Assembly (NCBI GenBank): GCA_030280995.1 | Contig: JASXTE010000001.1 | Location: 25,003,106 to 25,067,105, forward strand | Source: Hemileia vastatrix | Taxonomy: Eukaryota > Basidiomycota > Pucciniomycetes > Pucciniales > Zaghouaniaceae | Length of the DNA stretch: 64,000 bases | Reading direction: 5' to 3' | Shown here: positions 33,768-46,693 of the stretch, piece after piece | Layout: each line of letters opens with the position of its first letter | How positions within the stretch are numbered: position 1 is the stretch's first letter | Notes under the pieces: model-generated | Database searches by the model: none | What the model saw: only the letters and a program-made list of their open reading frames with translations | What the model was told of the DNA's origin: nothing | Translations under genes and position numbers: made by a program

Positions 33768-34761
33768 AGATTTATTTTAAAGATGATTTAATTATGACAG
33801 GATTATTAGAAAGTACAAGGAGGCATTGGATCCTAGATGTAATCTGGTTTAGTTATTGAAATCCAAATGATGCTTCTCCTTACCATTATTCCTTGCATCC
33901 CTCTCTCTTGTGCACTGTAAAAAATAATGAGCATATCAACCAACCTCCAGCTGCAAAGGGCTCCCATATGGATTGAAATAGAAGACTTGGTCATATCAGT
34001 GAAAACACAATCAGAAATATCATCAAAACTGGAATCAGTAATGGATTTCCCCTTTCTGTGCCACTGGGTAAAATTGACTGTGAAGATTTTTTGATAGCAA
34101 AGAGTACCAGAAAGCCTTCAGCTACTTGAAAATAAAGATCCAAATAAATGATGAGCCTTATTTTTAGAGAGCTGGTTGGCCCTATGGATCCTACCATTCA
34201 TGGTGCTAGATGGGAAGCTATGTTCAGGGACAGTTCAACTTCTTATGGTGAAGTGTTTCTGTTCAATGCCTAATCTGAACCCACATCTGCTTTTGTTACC
34301 TTTTATAAAAATCTGGAAAATTTCACTGCTAAAAAGCTTCTAGCATTACAAACTGATGGGGGGAAATGCACAGATGGCAGATGGCCCAAATCCTGACTGA
34401 CATTGAAGCTACTCATGAGGTTAATTGTCCACACCACCATGAACAAAATGGATCAGCTGAACATTTCAACAGGACATTTGGAGATATTGCTAGGACTATT
34501 ATACTAGCAGGTGAACTACCTGAATGCTTATGGGGTCTGGCATATAGATGGGAAGCTCATGTTCATAATCAACTTCCCAATTTCAAGACTGGTGTCAAAA
34601 CTCCCCTAAAGCTCATGTACAACTGTGATTCAACTTACTCCAATCTCAGAATTTTTGGTGAAACATCTTTTGTCCTTATTCATAAAGAAACCCAATGCAA
34701 ACTGGGCCAACACTTCTTGGTTTTTAAGTGTGTAGGTTATTCTTTAAATAATTCAGGTTAG
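33768..34761 (+). pseudogene. Copia-B integrase, fragmented
   Basis: 33768-34360 holds broken remains of the zinc-binding domain and core, with stops in all frames. 34366-34761 is open: HHHEQNGSAEHFNRTFGDI carries the glutamate of the triad, followed by LWGLAYRWEAHVHNQLPN and LRIFGETSFV. This matches the copia-D integrase block by block. Confidence 0.75.
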
Positions 34762-35459
34762 AATTTTTGGCATCCAGAGTCAAATACTTTTTTAAAATCA
34801 GCTATCGATTTTTCCCTGGTGACCAAATTCCTTCTCACAAAGCTGCTTATCAACCACCACCATCTAAAGGCTCTTTTGAACATATCCTTAATTCTGTGAA
34901 GCTAGGTTATTTCAAGAATGAAAAAACTCTTATTTATCAAGAAAAAGCTGTGCATGACACTATAGAGAAAGGTTTGTCCCAATCATCCATTATACCATAA
35001 ACTCATTTGAAAGCCATTCTCTCACTGGAAAGTAGAAAGTGGGATCAAGCATGAAAAAAGGAACTATCAAACATGAAAGATATGGATGTGTGGTATGAGG
35101 AAAAACTTCCTCCTGGCACCAAATTAACCAATGCAAAATGGGTCTTCACAATAAAAAATCCTTTGTCCAAATCACCAACCTACAAAGCAAGATATGTGAT
35201 CAAAGGTTTTTTGCAGCAGTATGGTATTGATTTCACTGACACTTTTACTCCAACTGCAATTTTTGCTTCACAATACATTCTTCTCACACTGGTAGTTTAT
35301 CACAAATTTCCTGTCAAATCTTTTGATGTCACTGCTGCTTACCTTCACAGTCCAACTGACAAAGAAATTTGGGTCTGCCCTCCTGAAGGTTACCAGCTGC
35401 ATGAAATTGGAAATGAACTATGTTTAAAAAAGGCCCTATATAGCTCTAGACAAGCAGCA
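34762..35459 (+). pseudogene. Copia-B RT, N-terminal half
   Basis: DVWYEEKLPPG...KWVFTIKN and KARYVIKGFLQQYGIDF match the start of copia RT. The motif A region is SFDVTAAYLHSP. It ends KKALYSSRQAA at the copia-C insertion and resumes at 46461 with RFWWLHIASKL. Confidence 0.8.
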
Positions 35460-36358
35460 TGAAGAAGTTTTAGCACAGAGGAAGGCTAAACACAGGTTAA
35501 TCAGCAACTGTTCACCTTACAACAACAAGTAACTACAACAAAGCGTGTGCTAAAACTGGACAAAAGACTCTATTCTCCCCACACAGTGCAAAGACTGTCA
35601 GATGCGGCCAAAAGGGAAAGCAGTGGACAGGAAGAATCAGTGGAAGGGATAAAGAGAATAGAGAGAAAGAGAAAGAAAAAGATTTGGATATCATTGCAAA
35701 AACAAACATACCTAAACACAGGTTAATCAGCAACTGTGCACCTTACAACAACAAGTAACTACAACAAAGCGTGTGCTAAAACTATAAGGGACACAAGTGT
35801 GAGCTGCTGTGGTTAGGACTAAAATAATTAGAGAAAAGATAACAGAAAAGAAAAGGAAAGAACCTGGACAAAAGACTCTATTCTCCCCACACAGTGCAAA
35901 GACTGTCAGATGCGGCCAAAAGGGAAAGCAGTTGAAGGGATAAAGAGAATAGAGAGAAAGAGAAAGAAAAAGATTTGGATAGGGAAAACGGAAATGGCAA
36001 AGAGAGGGCTCATTGTATGACAAATTCCACCATCCAAAACAACAGAAACTAACACAACGTCGACAGAACTACTAAACTACAATACAGGAAAAGAGACAGG
36101 TTCACATCCAAGGAAAAAGTTCTCAGCCAAGGAAAAGATTCACACTCCAGGTAAAGAAACACGTCCTCGAGGTCCAGAATCAAGACATTTACTCCGGGTG
36201 GGAAAGAAATGTTGTTCTTGATGCTGGAGCTTGTATCTTTGAAGTTCCTCAGCGGAAAAGGTCAGGAAAAGAGGATATGAGCAAGGAGAATGACTTGAGA
36301 CAATGGTAAGAAGCTGGAGTGAGGAATGGGTCAGGTATTAGAGGCAGAAATTTCAACA
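35460..36358 (-). repeat. 3' LTR of copia-C with internal duplication
   Basis: Starts TGAAGAAGTTTTAGCAC and ends AAATTTCAACA on the plus strand. Two blocks are each present twice: CTAAACACAGGTTAATC... (35483, 35713) and ACAAAAGACTCTATTCTCC... (35560, 35868). The adjoining sequence on the inner side (minus strand AAGGGGAGG, 36359-36368) is the polypurine tract. Confidence 0.9.
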
Positions 36359-37996
36359 CCTCCCCTTAATACCAGACCCATGAGTTTGAGGAGATAAGAC
36401 AGCTTGACTTTTCCCAAAGATTTTGTAAGAAGATCAGCCACCATGTGTTCAGTTGAAATGTGTTGAAGCTGAAAATGATTTTTGTTGATGCTTTCAGTAA
36501 TCCAACAAAGTTGAGTGTCCACATGTTTTGATCTTTGACGGTATCTGAGTGAATACTTGCATTGTGAGATGGAACTGGCATTGTCAGCAAGGATTAAAGG
36601 TGAAGGTGATTTAGGAGTATTGAAGGAAGTAAGTAATTTAGTCAGCCAGATTGCTTCACATCCAGCATCCACAAGGCCTCTGAACTCAGCTTCAGTACTA
36701 GAGATAGTGCCAACTTGCTGCTTTTCAGAACTCCAGGAAATAGCTCCTCCATTGAGTATGGCAACATACCCTCCAGTTGAGCGCCTGTTATCAGGATCCC
36801 CAGCATAATCAGTGTCAGAGTAAATAAGAGGACAGAGTGATGGATGATTTGGAATTGGGCATTTTCCTCCAAAAGTGAGAGATGATGATGAGGTGGCACG
36901 CAGATATCTGAAAGTTTGTTTGACAGCAAGCCAGTGTTTGATACCTGGTTCAATGAGATGTTGAGATAATGCACCAACTGCAAAAGAGAGATCAGGTCTT
37001 GTTGCAACAGACAAATAGTTGAGTGCACCAATAGCAGAGCAGTAATTGATTTTCAGAGCATTGAATTCAGCAATTTCTTCACTAGTTGCTTTGACAGGAT
37101 AATCATTTGGGGATAAGGGAGAAAGACAGGGATTGCAGTTGGCCATATTCCAGTTGGACAAAACTTTTTCAGCATAAGAATCTTGTGATAAAGAAAGAGT
37201 ACGTGCTGTTCTGTTCCAGGTGAGACGCATTCCCAAAATCCAAGTGGCAGGACCAAGATCATCCATCTCAAATTCAGTTTTGATTTTGTCTTTGAACCAA
37301 AGAAAATGATCACCAGTAATGACCATATCATCAACATGAAGATAAATGATACAGATTTGTGATTTTTTTCTCCAAACATACACACACTGATCACACTTAA
37401 GGGGAGAGAAGTTGAGCTTGCACAAGTAGTCATTTATATGTGAATTCCAGCAAAAGGGGGCTTGTTTGATTCCATAAAGAGGACGCAAAAATTGGAAAAC
37501 TTTACCTTCATTTCCAGCAGTTAGTGTTCCTTCAGGCTGTTCCATATAAACAGTTTCATTTAGGTTTCCCTGGAGAAAAGCTGCCACTACATCCATTTGA
37601 TGAACATCCCAGTCAAAATAAGCTGCTAAAGAAAGAATGGTCCTGAGAGAGGTGATCCACCCAGTGGGTGCAAAAGTTTCATGATAATCTATTCCTAGGA
37701 TTTGAGAATATCCTTTTGCTACACAATGGGCTTTGAACTTTGAAACACCACCATCAGCATTAGGTTTAACCCTGAAAACCCACCTTCAGCCAATTACATT
37801 AGCTTTTTCAGGCCTGGGGACAATTTTCCAAGTGTTACAATGCTGATGTGCTTGATGTTCATGTTTCACAGCCTCTGCCCATTCTGCTGAATATTTGGAG
37901 TAGATTGCTTGCTTATAACACTGGGGTTCAGGAATTTCATGAGCTAGCAAGGGAGCTTCTAGAGAGAAAGCAAAAGCATTTGCTGCATATAACCTA
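36331..37996 (-). pseudogene. Copia-C reverse transcriptase and RNase H
   Basis: Continues from the linker at 42591 across the CACTA-like insertion. RT has KWKIVPRPEK-like start sequence, a nonsense TGA at about 37786 just before RWVF, MDVVAAFLQGNL, PLYGIKQAPFCW and the catalytic box YLHVDD. RNase H has YSDTDYAGD, SSTEAEF, ADNAS and KHVDTQ, with key residues intact. The last codons run into the LTR, ending SASNT at 36331. Confidence 0.9.
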
Positions 37997-38734
37997 AGAC
38001 ACCACGCAATATGGGGGGCGGACTTGCTAGCAAGTCCGCAACCTTGAACCCTAATTCATATCTTTTTCAGCACACATTGAGGTGGTGATGAAACAATCAT
38101 GAATAAATATTGAATTTACTTTGAAAACACCTTGAAACTGATTTGAAACTTTGTTGAATCACAGTTGATTAATAGTTCAAAAAATATTCACAGCAGGAAA
38201 AAAGTGTGCACTAGACATCTAGTGCTTTTTTTTGCTTCCAGAATTTATTCCTGGTAGAATTCCAAGTGTGACTTCCATCTGATACCTCCCTCCCCTAATT
38301 ATCTCTTATCTTCAATCTGACTTCCTATTCTACCCCCTTATCTCGTTGCTAACCTTACCATCTACTTACCCTTTCTACCCTATCCCTTCCCTTCACAGTG
38401 AGAAAACAACTCTCCTCTCCTTCCCCCCCCCTCACCTTTCTCTTCTCTTTATTTCTCACACCTCCCCCAGAACCTCACTCACCTTTCCCAGCCCACTGTC
38501 ATTATTTAGTTTTATTTTACTTTTTATTTTTTTCATTTTTCATGTTTCTTCCCTACAAATATCTTCCTTTCTCAACAATTGGCCACATTTTTTTAGTAAA
38601 CACAAGCAGCTCAAATTATGAAATATGTATTTAGTTACATTATTTACCATTTGGAATGGGTTATAATTCCTCAAAATTTTATTCCTTGTTATTTCTAATT
38701 TATACATATTAATTATTCTCAAGTTTATCAAAAG

Positions 38735-39330
38735 TTGGCTACTTCCCAAGCCCTTGCATGCCTCCCCAACACTTTTTTCACCTCTACAATCTCATCGCTC
38801 ACCTCCCCCAAAAAAAGCAAGGGACTGGGGAATGCTGGGGAAGGTGAGAGAGGGGCTTTACAGGGCTGGGAGAGGTTATAAAAGCCCTTAACCCACTTCA
38901 GAAAGGCTGGCAAAGGTGAGCGAGGGTCCTTAAAGGGCTAGGAGAGGTGATAAAAGCCTCTAACCTACTTAGTCTTTACAGCACCTTTTTCACATCTCCA
39001 GCCAAATTAAGGGACTGGGGAGGCTGGGGGAGGTGAGCGAGGGGCTTTAAAAGTCTGTGGTAGGTGATAAAAGCCTCTCAATCACTTCTCCCAGCCCTCC
39101 TTAGTCTTTAAAGAACCTCGCTCACATCTCCAGCCAAAGTAAGAGACTGGGGGAGGCTGGAGGAGGTGAGTGAAGGGCTTGGGAAGGTGAGAAATGGCTA
39201 GGGGAGGTAAGAGAGAGCTGGGGGATGTGGACAATAGACTGGGGAGGTGAGTAATAGTTTGAGAATGTGAGTGAAAGGCTGGTGAGGGCTAATGGAGGTG
39301 ATTGGGGTGAGTGAGGGGAATGGGAGGTGA
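38735..39330 (+). repeat. GGTGAG-rich subterminal repeats, possible G-quadruplex
   Basis: Diverged units of about 110-120 bp built on GGGACTGGGGAGGCTGGGG, GAGGTGAGCGAGGGGCTTTA and GGTGATAAAAGCC(T/C)(T/C)T. G-runs at 39003-39043 (GGG, GGGG, GGGGG, GGGG with short loops) fit a G-quadruplex on the plus strand. Inverted CT-rich counterparts precede it (38750-38810). Confidence 0.7.
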
Positions 39331-41979
39331 GAAAGAAGTTGCAAAAGGGGTGTAGTTGTGTTAAAAGTGAAAATAGAGTGGAGGGGAGTAGTGAGGAGGG
39401 CTTAAACTTAGATTTTGAAGCTTAAAGGGTGTAGCAAATGTATCAGGAGGGCAATAAAAGGGTGGGGAGTGGCAATAAAATTAAAAGAAATGACAAGGCA
39501 GAAAAAGTTGTGTGGAGAGATTGAGAGGTTGTCCATTGAGGTAGTGAAAAATGGAGTATGAACTTTGTTCTTCAGGCAAACATCAGAGTCCACCCCCTAA
39601 ATCTACAGCTCTATTCTGCCAATATGGAAAATGATTGATAATTATTTTTTATTTATATTTTTGAACTTAAACCTATATTTTATACGTCTTTATTTTTATT
39701 TTTGATTTACAATGCACTTTAAGACTAAGAAAATAATATAGTAAAATAATTGGTAATGAAATACTATTTTGCTTTTTTACACAAGAATTCAAAGAATTCT
39801 TCTGATAACTATACATGATATAAATAAATAATATAATAGGAAAATTGTAGCAAAAAGCTGAAAACTAGAACAAAACATTTAAAGAAATTTTAAACTATTG
39901 AACTTATGTATTTTATGAGTTTATTGTATTTATTTATAAATGTTATAGTAAAATATGTTGGTTAGATTAAAAATAGCTTTGAATTAAATTAAATAATTCA
40001 AGTAAAGGTTTAAGAAAAGATTTATCCACATATATAACCATTTAGGCTGATTTCTTAGTTTGTGATTGCTATATATAACTGGATAATTGACTGTAATAAC
40101 TGCAAATATAAAAAGTTTCAATAAATTATATACCTCAATATATTTATGATAATCTATCCAGTAACAGAAAAAACTATCTGAGTCCTTTCTTTTACTAATT
40201 TTTTTTCATTTCAATGACTATATACATTTTCAAAAAAATTATTTATCATGTTTTTGGTGGAACTTAGATTGAACTCACAATGCAATCTTGTTTCCAAGTG
40301 AGGTTCAAGATAATTTAAGCCATGAAAAAATTTATACTTTTTTAGAAGTTTTATTAATTACTTTTAAATATAAAAATAATTATATTTTTTATAAAAATAT
40401 TTTTATTAAATACTTTAAATTTCTTAAAATAAGTACAAATTAAGAATCATTTTTAGAAAATATTATATTAAAAATAGATTTAAGTTGATTATATATTATT
40501 ATGATATGATTTCTTTCCATATAACAGATTAAGAAACTACCTAAAAATCAATTTTATACAACTATATTATATAAAAAAGACATCAGCTCTTCTGCTTAGA
40601 TTTGAAGTACTTCAAAAAAACATTATTTTTACCTTAGGTACACATTATATAGAGTATTCAGAGCATCATATTAATTTTTCAGACTTATACATGTAAGTTG
40701 AAGGGAAGCCTCACAGGATAAAATTGGTCATTTTGTAAAAAAAAAAATAAGTAAATAACTTTTAAATCAATATATATTTTTATAAAAAGTCAAATTTTAA
40801 TATTTATGTTTTTCTTTAAATCTTTTACGAAGATTTGAAATTTTTCTATTTAAATTAATTTTTATAACAATATACTCATTCCAGTATTGCTTTGTGATAA
40901 GGCTAATTTCAAGAAAATTTTTAAATTCTTCTGTTTAAATAAAATATCAATGGGATTGTTTTTCATACACTTAGAAATTGAATAGAAACATCATATAAGA
41001 TCTACCAATCAGCATAAATATCATAATTCCAATAAATCATTGATAAATCTTGAACCCATATATTTAATTTTACAATTGTGTATAAGTGTTCAGTTGTGAA
41101 TTACTCCTATCAGAACTTTAATTCTAATGACTAAAAAAGTGTACCTGAAATGTTTCATTTAATTTATTTTTCAACACCATAGAATTGAAATTTTTTTCTT
41201 TTCATTTAAAACATGGAATAATATTATTTTTAATCAAAAGATGATTGCCTTTACAGCTGCTTTTCTACATGGGTATAATCTAAATTACCTATTGTGTCTT
41301 TTTTACAAAATGAATATCATATAATAGTTTTTCAATTTGAAGCTGATAGAATTATGAAAAAGTACCACTTTTAACTATTTAATTCAGTTCTTGAACAATA
41401 ATACAATCAAAATATTTACCTGAAGCACATTTTTTAACATGAGAACACTTTGAAAATTATATGGTGCTTATTCCCAAGTTGACACTGAAACTATCCCACA
41501 ATACAGCATTGAAGCAAAATCAAACCCTCAACTTAAAGTTTAAATAAATTTATACTACTTTGTTTTTATTATCTTTAAATTTTTACATCTAGCTTGAATT
41601 TTATTTTTTCATATGAAAAATTCATTAAGTAGTGATTAATTACTTCAACTCATGAGATTACTCTACCAAATAACCATATTTACATGGAATTTTGATGAAA
41701 TACTTCATGAAGAGTTCCAGAATATCATATATGTATTACATTGAATAAATTTATATTGCAAAAATTCTTAGTAGTTGAATATTCAATAGAAAAAAAAGAG
41801 CAAAAAGATATTTCCTTTTGATTTTAATCATCTTCTTGCATACAAAAATGTAAAAAACTGGATTAAAATTTACTTGTATAAGAATTATACTTCTTTCTAG
41901 ACATATAATTAAACAATTTATCAATTATTAGTGCTTAGTGGATAGAATCTATTAGAGGACTTCATTGAAACAGAAATTA
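39331..41979. other. AT-rich interior of the CACTA-like element
   Basis: About 2.6 kb with no open frame worth calling and no repeats I can define. The autonomous element that moves this family is not in the window. Confidence 0.6.
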
Positions 41980-42590
41980 GGAAAACATATTTCTATCTTT
42001 TATTTTATTTAATTATGAGTCTTTTCAGAGTATTCTAGAATAAAAACTTGAGAATTTTGATGGTTCAATATGTTTATTAAATAATTTCATTGAATAGAAA
42101 ATAATTAAATTGCATAATCAGAAATAATAAAAATACAAAAAAAAATCAGGTAATATGTTTTAAATTAAAAAATAAAAGCTTCAAATTCTTGGCTAAAAGG
42201 AGTTATCATTAAAAAGAACCACTGATCTTATTTTATATTTTTTCAAAAAAAAATAGAATAAAATAATTAGAGAGGTTAAAAGTGATGTTTTTAAAATAAA
42301 TAGTATAATTTTCAGTCTTTTTAATGATCAGGTGAAATTCCAAATGAAAATGAAAATGAGTTTTATGAAAAAAATTCTGTGAATGGATCAGATTATTAAT
42401 CTTCCCTTGTTATTATTTCTATAAATTATTCATTAAACTTTCACTATTATTCCAGCACAGACTCATCCAATTTTGGTTAAGAGCTCAAGATGAGTTCAAA
42501 GTAAAGTTCAGTCTGAGTTCAGTCTGAATTCCATCTGACTTCAAGATGAGGACTTGCTAGCAAGTCCCCCCCAAATATTGAGTGGTGAGA

Positions 42591-43906
42591 GGATCAGGAG
42601 AATCAGAGTAGGAATCATGTTGATAATGATCATAATAAATCTGACGTAAATGTTCAGGAGTGGATGTTTCAGCTGAAGAGTTGTCAGAATAACTGGGGGA
42701 TTGTGATGAGGGAACATAATCAGGATCTTCTGGATTTTCTGGCTCAATTGATGAATATGATGGATCAGATTGACTGGAATCTTCTTCATCTGGGACATTG
42801 GAATGAGGTAATCTTGTTAAGTGGCCAGGTGAAGGACAAGGAGTTGAATTGGAAGGTGTGCCTGACATGTGAAAATCAGAGGATGAAGAAGAAGAAGGAG
42901 AATTATCTTCAGAATGTACATTAGAGATGTTTCCTGAGGATGTATCAAGAGTTGGAGACTCAGAAGGAGATTGAGCTGGAGAAAAGGAAAGGCCAGGTGT
43001 TGGAAGTGGTTTACTGTCATGAATTTGATCTGGAATTTTCTTCATCATTTGTGACCATTGAGGGCGCTTAAATCTGGAGTCAAGAAAAGGGAAGAAATTT
43101 TCATTGAAGGCCACAGATTTGGAAATAACAATCTTTTAAAGCTCAAGGTCCCAAACACAATAATTTGTTGTTCCAACTTCATATCCAAGCATGACACACT
43201 TTCTAGCATTAGCTGAAAACTTTCCAGGACATTGATGTTTATCAAGGAAGGCATAGCAAGCACAACCAAAAACTCTGAGGTGTGAAACTCTGGGTTTGGA
43301 TTTATTCCAGGCTTCAAAAGGAGTTGATTTGTTTTGAAGAGCTTTGGTTGCTAATCTGTTTTCAAGATATACTGCTGTTTTGACTGCTTCAGACCATAGG
43401 TGAATTGGTGCATTAGAATGAAACATCATGGTTTTGGATTTTTCAGTGGTAATACGGTTTCCTCCCTCAGAAATTGGATTTTGTTGGGGAGTGTAAGGAG
43501 CCGTAACTTGAAGAGCAATGCCATGTTGTTTAAGAAAGTTGACCAGACTAGAGTTGATATACTCGCCACCACCGTCACAAACAAGCTTTTTGATTTTGAA
43601 GCCAGATTGCAGCTCTACAGATGCCTTATATTCCAAGAAATATTTGAATACTTGAGCTTTTGAGGAAAGAAGGTAAACATGACGGTATGAAGTGGCCTGA
43701 TCTGTGAACTTAAGGTAATACTGAGAACCATCAAAAGAAGGAGGCTGAATTTTCCCAGATAAATCCGTGTGGATAACTTCAAGAGGATTTTTGGCAACAG
43801 GCAACTGGCTAGGAAAGGAAGCATGGGTTTTTTTACCCAACACACACGGTTCACAAAAATGCATTTCAGAATCAGACAAACTAGAACTAGATACATCAGA
43901 TGCCAT
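42591..43906 (-). pseudogene. Copia-C integrase and Ser/Pro-rich linker
   Basis: Integrase core: D in IHTDLSGK, D in LVCDGGGEY, and E in QQNPISEGGNR, where the usual NGxxER is altered around the glutamate. LRVFGCACYAF closes the domain. After a TAA at about 43136 in the same frame, a Ser/Pro/Asp-rich linker (SPTLDTSSGN, SSSAETSTPEH) leads toward RT. It is cut at 42591 by the CACTA-like insertion. HFCEPCV at the start is the CxxC of the zinc finger. Confidence 0.85.
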
Positions 43907-44430
43907 TCCATTAAAAAGTTTTTGAATATATGGGGCGTAGGGATGTCCTAATCTGTTGTGCTAGAGAGTTAGAGACTGACTTGAAGCTTTTGCATAGAGA
44001 GCTGAGGAATTAGGGAGAGACATGCCTTGTTGAACCACAGAAACTTCAAATAATGAATTGGAGATGACTCCTCCCATATAATTCTTTCCATTACGTGAAA
44101 TAATGAAGTTTGATGTAGGATTAACTGGTGCAGGGATGAGAAGACAACCAGTTCTCCAAAGACGTCCCAGGAAGATGAGATTCCTTCCAAGATCAGGGAC
44201 ATAAAGAGCATCAGAAAAGAAAACTTTTCCTTCCATTACTCCAGAAGCAGCAACAGTTCCTTTTCCGGTTGCATAGATATATATCCCAATACCAGCAAGT
44301 TGAATTCAAATGTTGACAGGTTGAAAGCTGATAAAACTGTCTCTGTTGTTAAACATATGACAGCTGGCCCCAGAATCAATAATTGGAGAAAGGTTTAAGG
44401 AATGAGAAGCCATGGAAGCAGAAGTGTTGA
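43907..44430 (-). pseudogene. Copia-C protease and zinc-finger start
   Basis: Protease active site IIDSGASCHM at about 44360-44390. FFSDALYVPDLGRNL is the typical C-terminal block. The integrase zinc finger starts HNRLGHP just after an in-frame stop at about 43961. A further stop interrupts the stretch near 44308 (minus strand). Confidence 0.8.
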
Positions 44431-44562
44431 TAATGCAGTCATAATTTGATTTTTCAGACAAGCAAGCAACAGCTGTAAAAAGAAATTCTTCATCAGAAGG
44501 GAAGACAAAAGCACAATTGGCCGTGGCATCAGGTTGTTCTTCCTGAGGAGGGGGAACAGGAG

Positions 44563-45386
44563 TTACTTTGTTGGAATTGTCCTTTGATGGGGCAGCTGAG
44601 TTGGCTTGGTTCTTCTTGGGAAGGAGTTAAGGATGTTGAACAAAGCAATGATTATCATCATGTCCAACATTTTGACCATGAACAGAACATGAGAGTTTTC
44701 TGTGTGCCTTGGATTTGGATAACTTTGATGATTTGGCTGAGGCAGAATGAGCATTGACATTTGACATAGCATTGTGAAATTCATCAACAACTTTGTCATC
44801 AGCAGCGTAATCCAGGAAAGAAGATAAAACATCATCCAGATGCAGGTGATCAACTTCCTGTCTGTCTCTGGTGAGCAAACCACACCAATGTTTGTAGGAG
44901 GGTGGAAGAGTGGCAAAGAAGAGATAAATAAGAATTTCTTGGGGAATGATGAGCCCAGAGGGGATCATATGGAAGTTAATGCCTTTGAAAGCATCAACAT
45001 GAGTTTTGGGGTCTCCTCCTTCAGAAAGAGAAAGTGAGAAATCCGTGATCCAGCTTTATTGCTGGCATGTCTTCTTGCAAGAACTGACCACATTTGAGCA
45101 GAGGTGTGGCAAGTGTTAACCAGCTTCTTGTTAACATCATCCAATCTGGTGATGATTTCATACTTGCACCTGGTGTGATTTTTGATCCATAAACAAGTTG
45201 AGCTTTGATATCAGCGTCTGAAGGTGAACCATCATTGTGAGGAACAGGGGCAGGAACTTGTCCAGAAACAATGCCAAAAAGATCCAGAACTTCAAAGTGA
45301 AGACGCATAATGTGTTCCCAGGTGTCATAAGATTCATCAGTAAGAGGGGTGACCATAACCCTACTTGAATCCTGATTGGAGGCCAT
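44563..45386 (-). pseudogene. Copia-C gag
   Basis: Starts ATG at 45386 (MASNQDSSRV), followed by WEHIMRLHFEV as in copia gags. A frameshift at about 45165 moves the frame; beyond it KYEIITRLDD and TSAQMWSVL continue gag. The C-terminal part has LPPSYKHWCGLL and a knuckle-like CSVHGQNVGHDDNHC, ending at a stop near 44627. Confidence 0.8.
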
Positions 45387-45529
45387 GATTTGGTCGATTC
45401 AACAGCAAAGATTTGGAGAGAAAGAAGATGAGATGTGAAGAGGATGATCCAAAATCTGAGAGAAAAGGCTGTTTTATTGTCCAGTAAGCGGTTTTGTTGT
45501 AAGTATTCTTGAGAGAGGTTCTTTAGGCA

Positions 45530-45544
45530 GCTGGTCCCATAACC
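45530..45544 (-). promoter_or_regulatory. Copia-C half-tRNA primer site
   Basis: On the minus strand GGTTATGGGACCAG follows the LTR directly. GGTTATGGG is complementary to CCCATAAC(C), the anticodon loop of initiator methionine tRNA, as known for Drosophila copia. The same nine bases follow the other two copia 5' LTRs in this window. Confidence 0.8.
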
Positions 45545-46460
45545 TGAAGAAGTTTTAGCACAGAGGAAAGCTAAACACAGGTTAATCAGCAACTGTGCAC
45601 CTTACAACAACAAGTAACTACAACAAAGTGTGTTCTAAAACTGGACAAAAGACTCTATTCTCCCCACACAGTGCAAAGACTGTCAGATGCGGCCAAAAGG
45701 GAAAGCAGTGGACAGCAAGAAGCAGTGGAAGGGATAAAGAGAATAGAGAGAAAGAGAAAGAAAAAGATTTGGATATCATTGCAAAAACAAACATACCTAA
45801 ACACAGTTTAATCAGCAACTGTGCACCTTACAACAACAAGTAACTACAACAAAGCGTGTGCTAAAACTATAAGGGAAACAAGTGTGAGCTGCTGTGGTTA
45901 GGACTAAAATAATTAGAGAAAAGATAACAGAAAAGAAAAGGAAAGAACCTGGAAAAAAGACTCTATTCTCCCCACACAGTGCAAAGACTGTCAGATGCGG
46001 CCAAAAGGGAAAGCAGTGGACAGGAAGAAGCAGTGGAAGGGATAAAGAGAATAGAGAGAAAGAGAAAGAAAAAGATTTAAATAGGGAAAACGGAAATGGC
46101 AAAGAGAGGGCTCATTATATGACAAAGTCCACCATCCAAAACAACAGAAACTAACACAACGTCAACAGAGCTACTAAACTACAATACAGGAAAAGAGACA
46201 GGTTCACATCCAAGGAAAAAGTTCTCAGCCGAGGAAAAGATTCACACTCCAGGTAAAGAAACACATCCTCGAGGTCCAGAATCAATACATTGACTCTGGG
46301 TGGGAAAGAAATGTTGTTCTTGATGCTGGAGCTCGTATCTTTGAAGTTCCTCAGCGGAAAAGGTCAGGAAAAGAGGATATGAGCAAGGGGAATGACTTGA
46401 GACGATGGTAAGAAGCTGGAGTGAGGAATGGGTCAGGTATTAGAGGCAGAAATTTCAACA
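45545..46460 (-). repeat. 5' LTR of copia-C (916 bp)
   Basis: Close match to 35460-36358 (a few differences per 100 bp), with the same internal duplication. It is followed by the target duplication CAGCA. Confidence 0.95.
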
Positions 46461-46693
46461 CAGCAAGATTCTGGTGGCTTCATATAGCCAGCAAATTGGA
46501 TGCTCTGGGTAAGGCAAGTCAATATGATAAAATTTTCTTTGCTCTTAGAAAAAAAGGATGTATGGGTATGATTTGGATACATGTTGATGATGGTATAGTT
46601 ACAGGAAGTAGTGAAGAGTTGTTGAAGGAACTGGAGAATGGTTTGAATGGTGGTTTGAAGGTAAAGTGGAATGATAATGTGGATGGTATTGTA

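Larger units (their letters stand above)
38000..42587. mobile_element. CACTA-like non-autonomous element, 4,588 bp, target duplication AGA
   Basis: Terminal inverted repeats start CACCACGCAATAT on the left and CACCACTCAATAT on the right (read inward). Each is followed by a G-run and the palindrome GACTTGCTAGCAAGTC. AGA flanks both sides (37997-37999 and 42588-42590). Termini of CACTA type plus a 3-bp duplication point to the EnSpm/CACTA superfamily. No transposase or long frame is present. Relatives lie at 5370-6824, 6825-10511 and 58613-58873. Confidence 0.85.
35460..46460 (-). mobile_element. Copia-C: Ty1/copia element with CACTA-like insertion
   Basis: LTRs at 35460-36358 and 45545-46460, target duplication CAGCA at 35455-35459 and 46461-46465, half-tRNA primer site and polypurine tract. 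It is 6.4 kb without the 4.6-kb insertion at 38000-42587. It lies inside copia-B RT in the opposite direction. The two LTRs are close, so it is fairly recent, but it carries a frameshift in gag and several nonsense codons. Confidence 0.95.

Noticed and set aside
38346..38634. Overlapping plus-strand frames rich in Ser, Leu and Pro
   Set aside because: Same cause: CT-rich subterminal repeats of the CACTA-like element.
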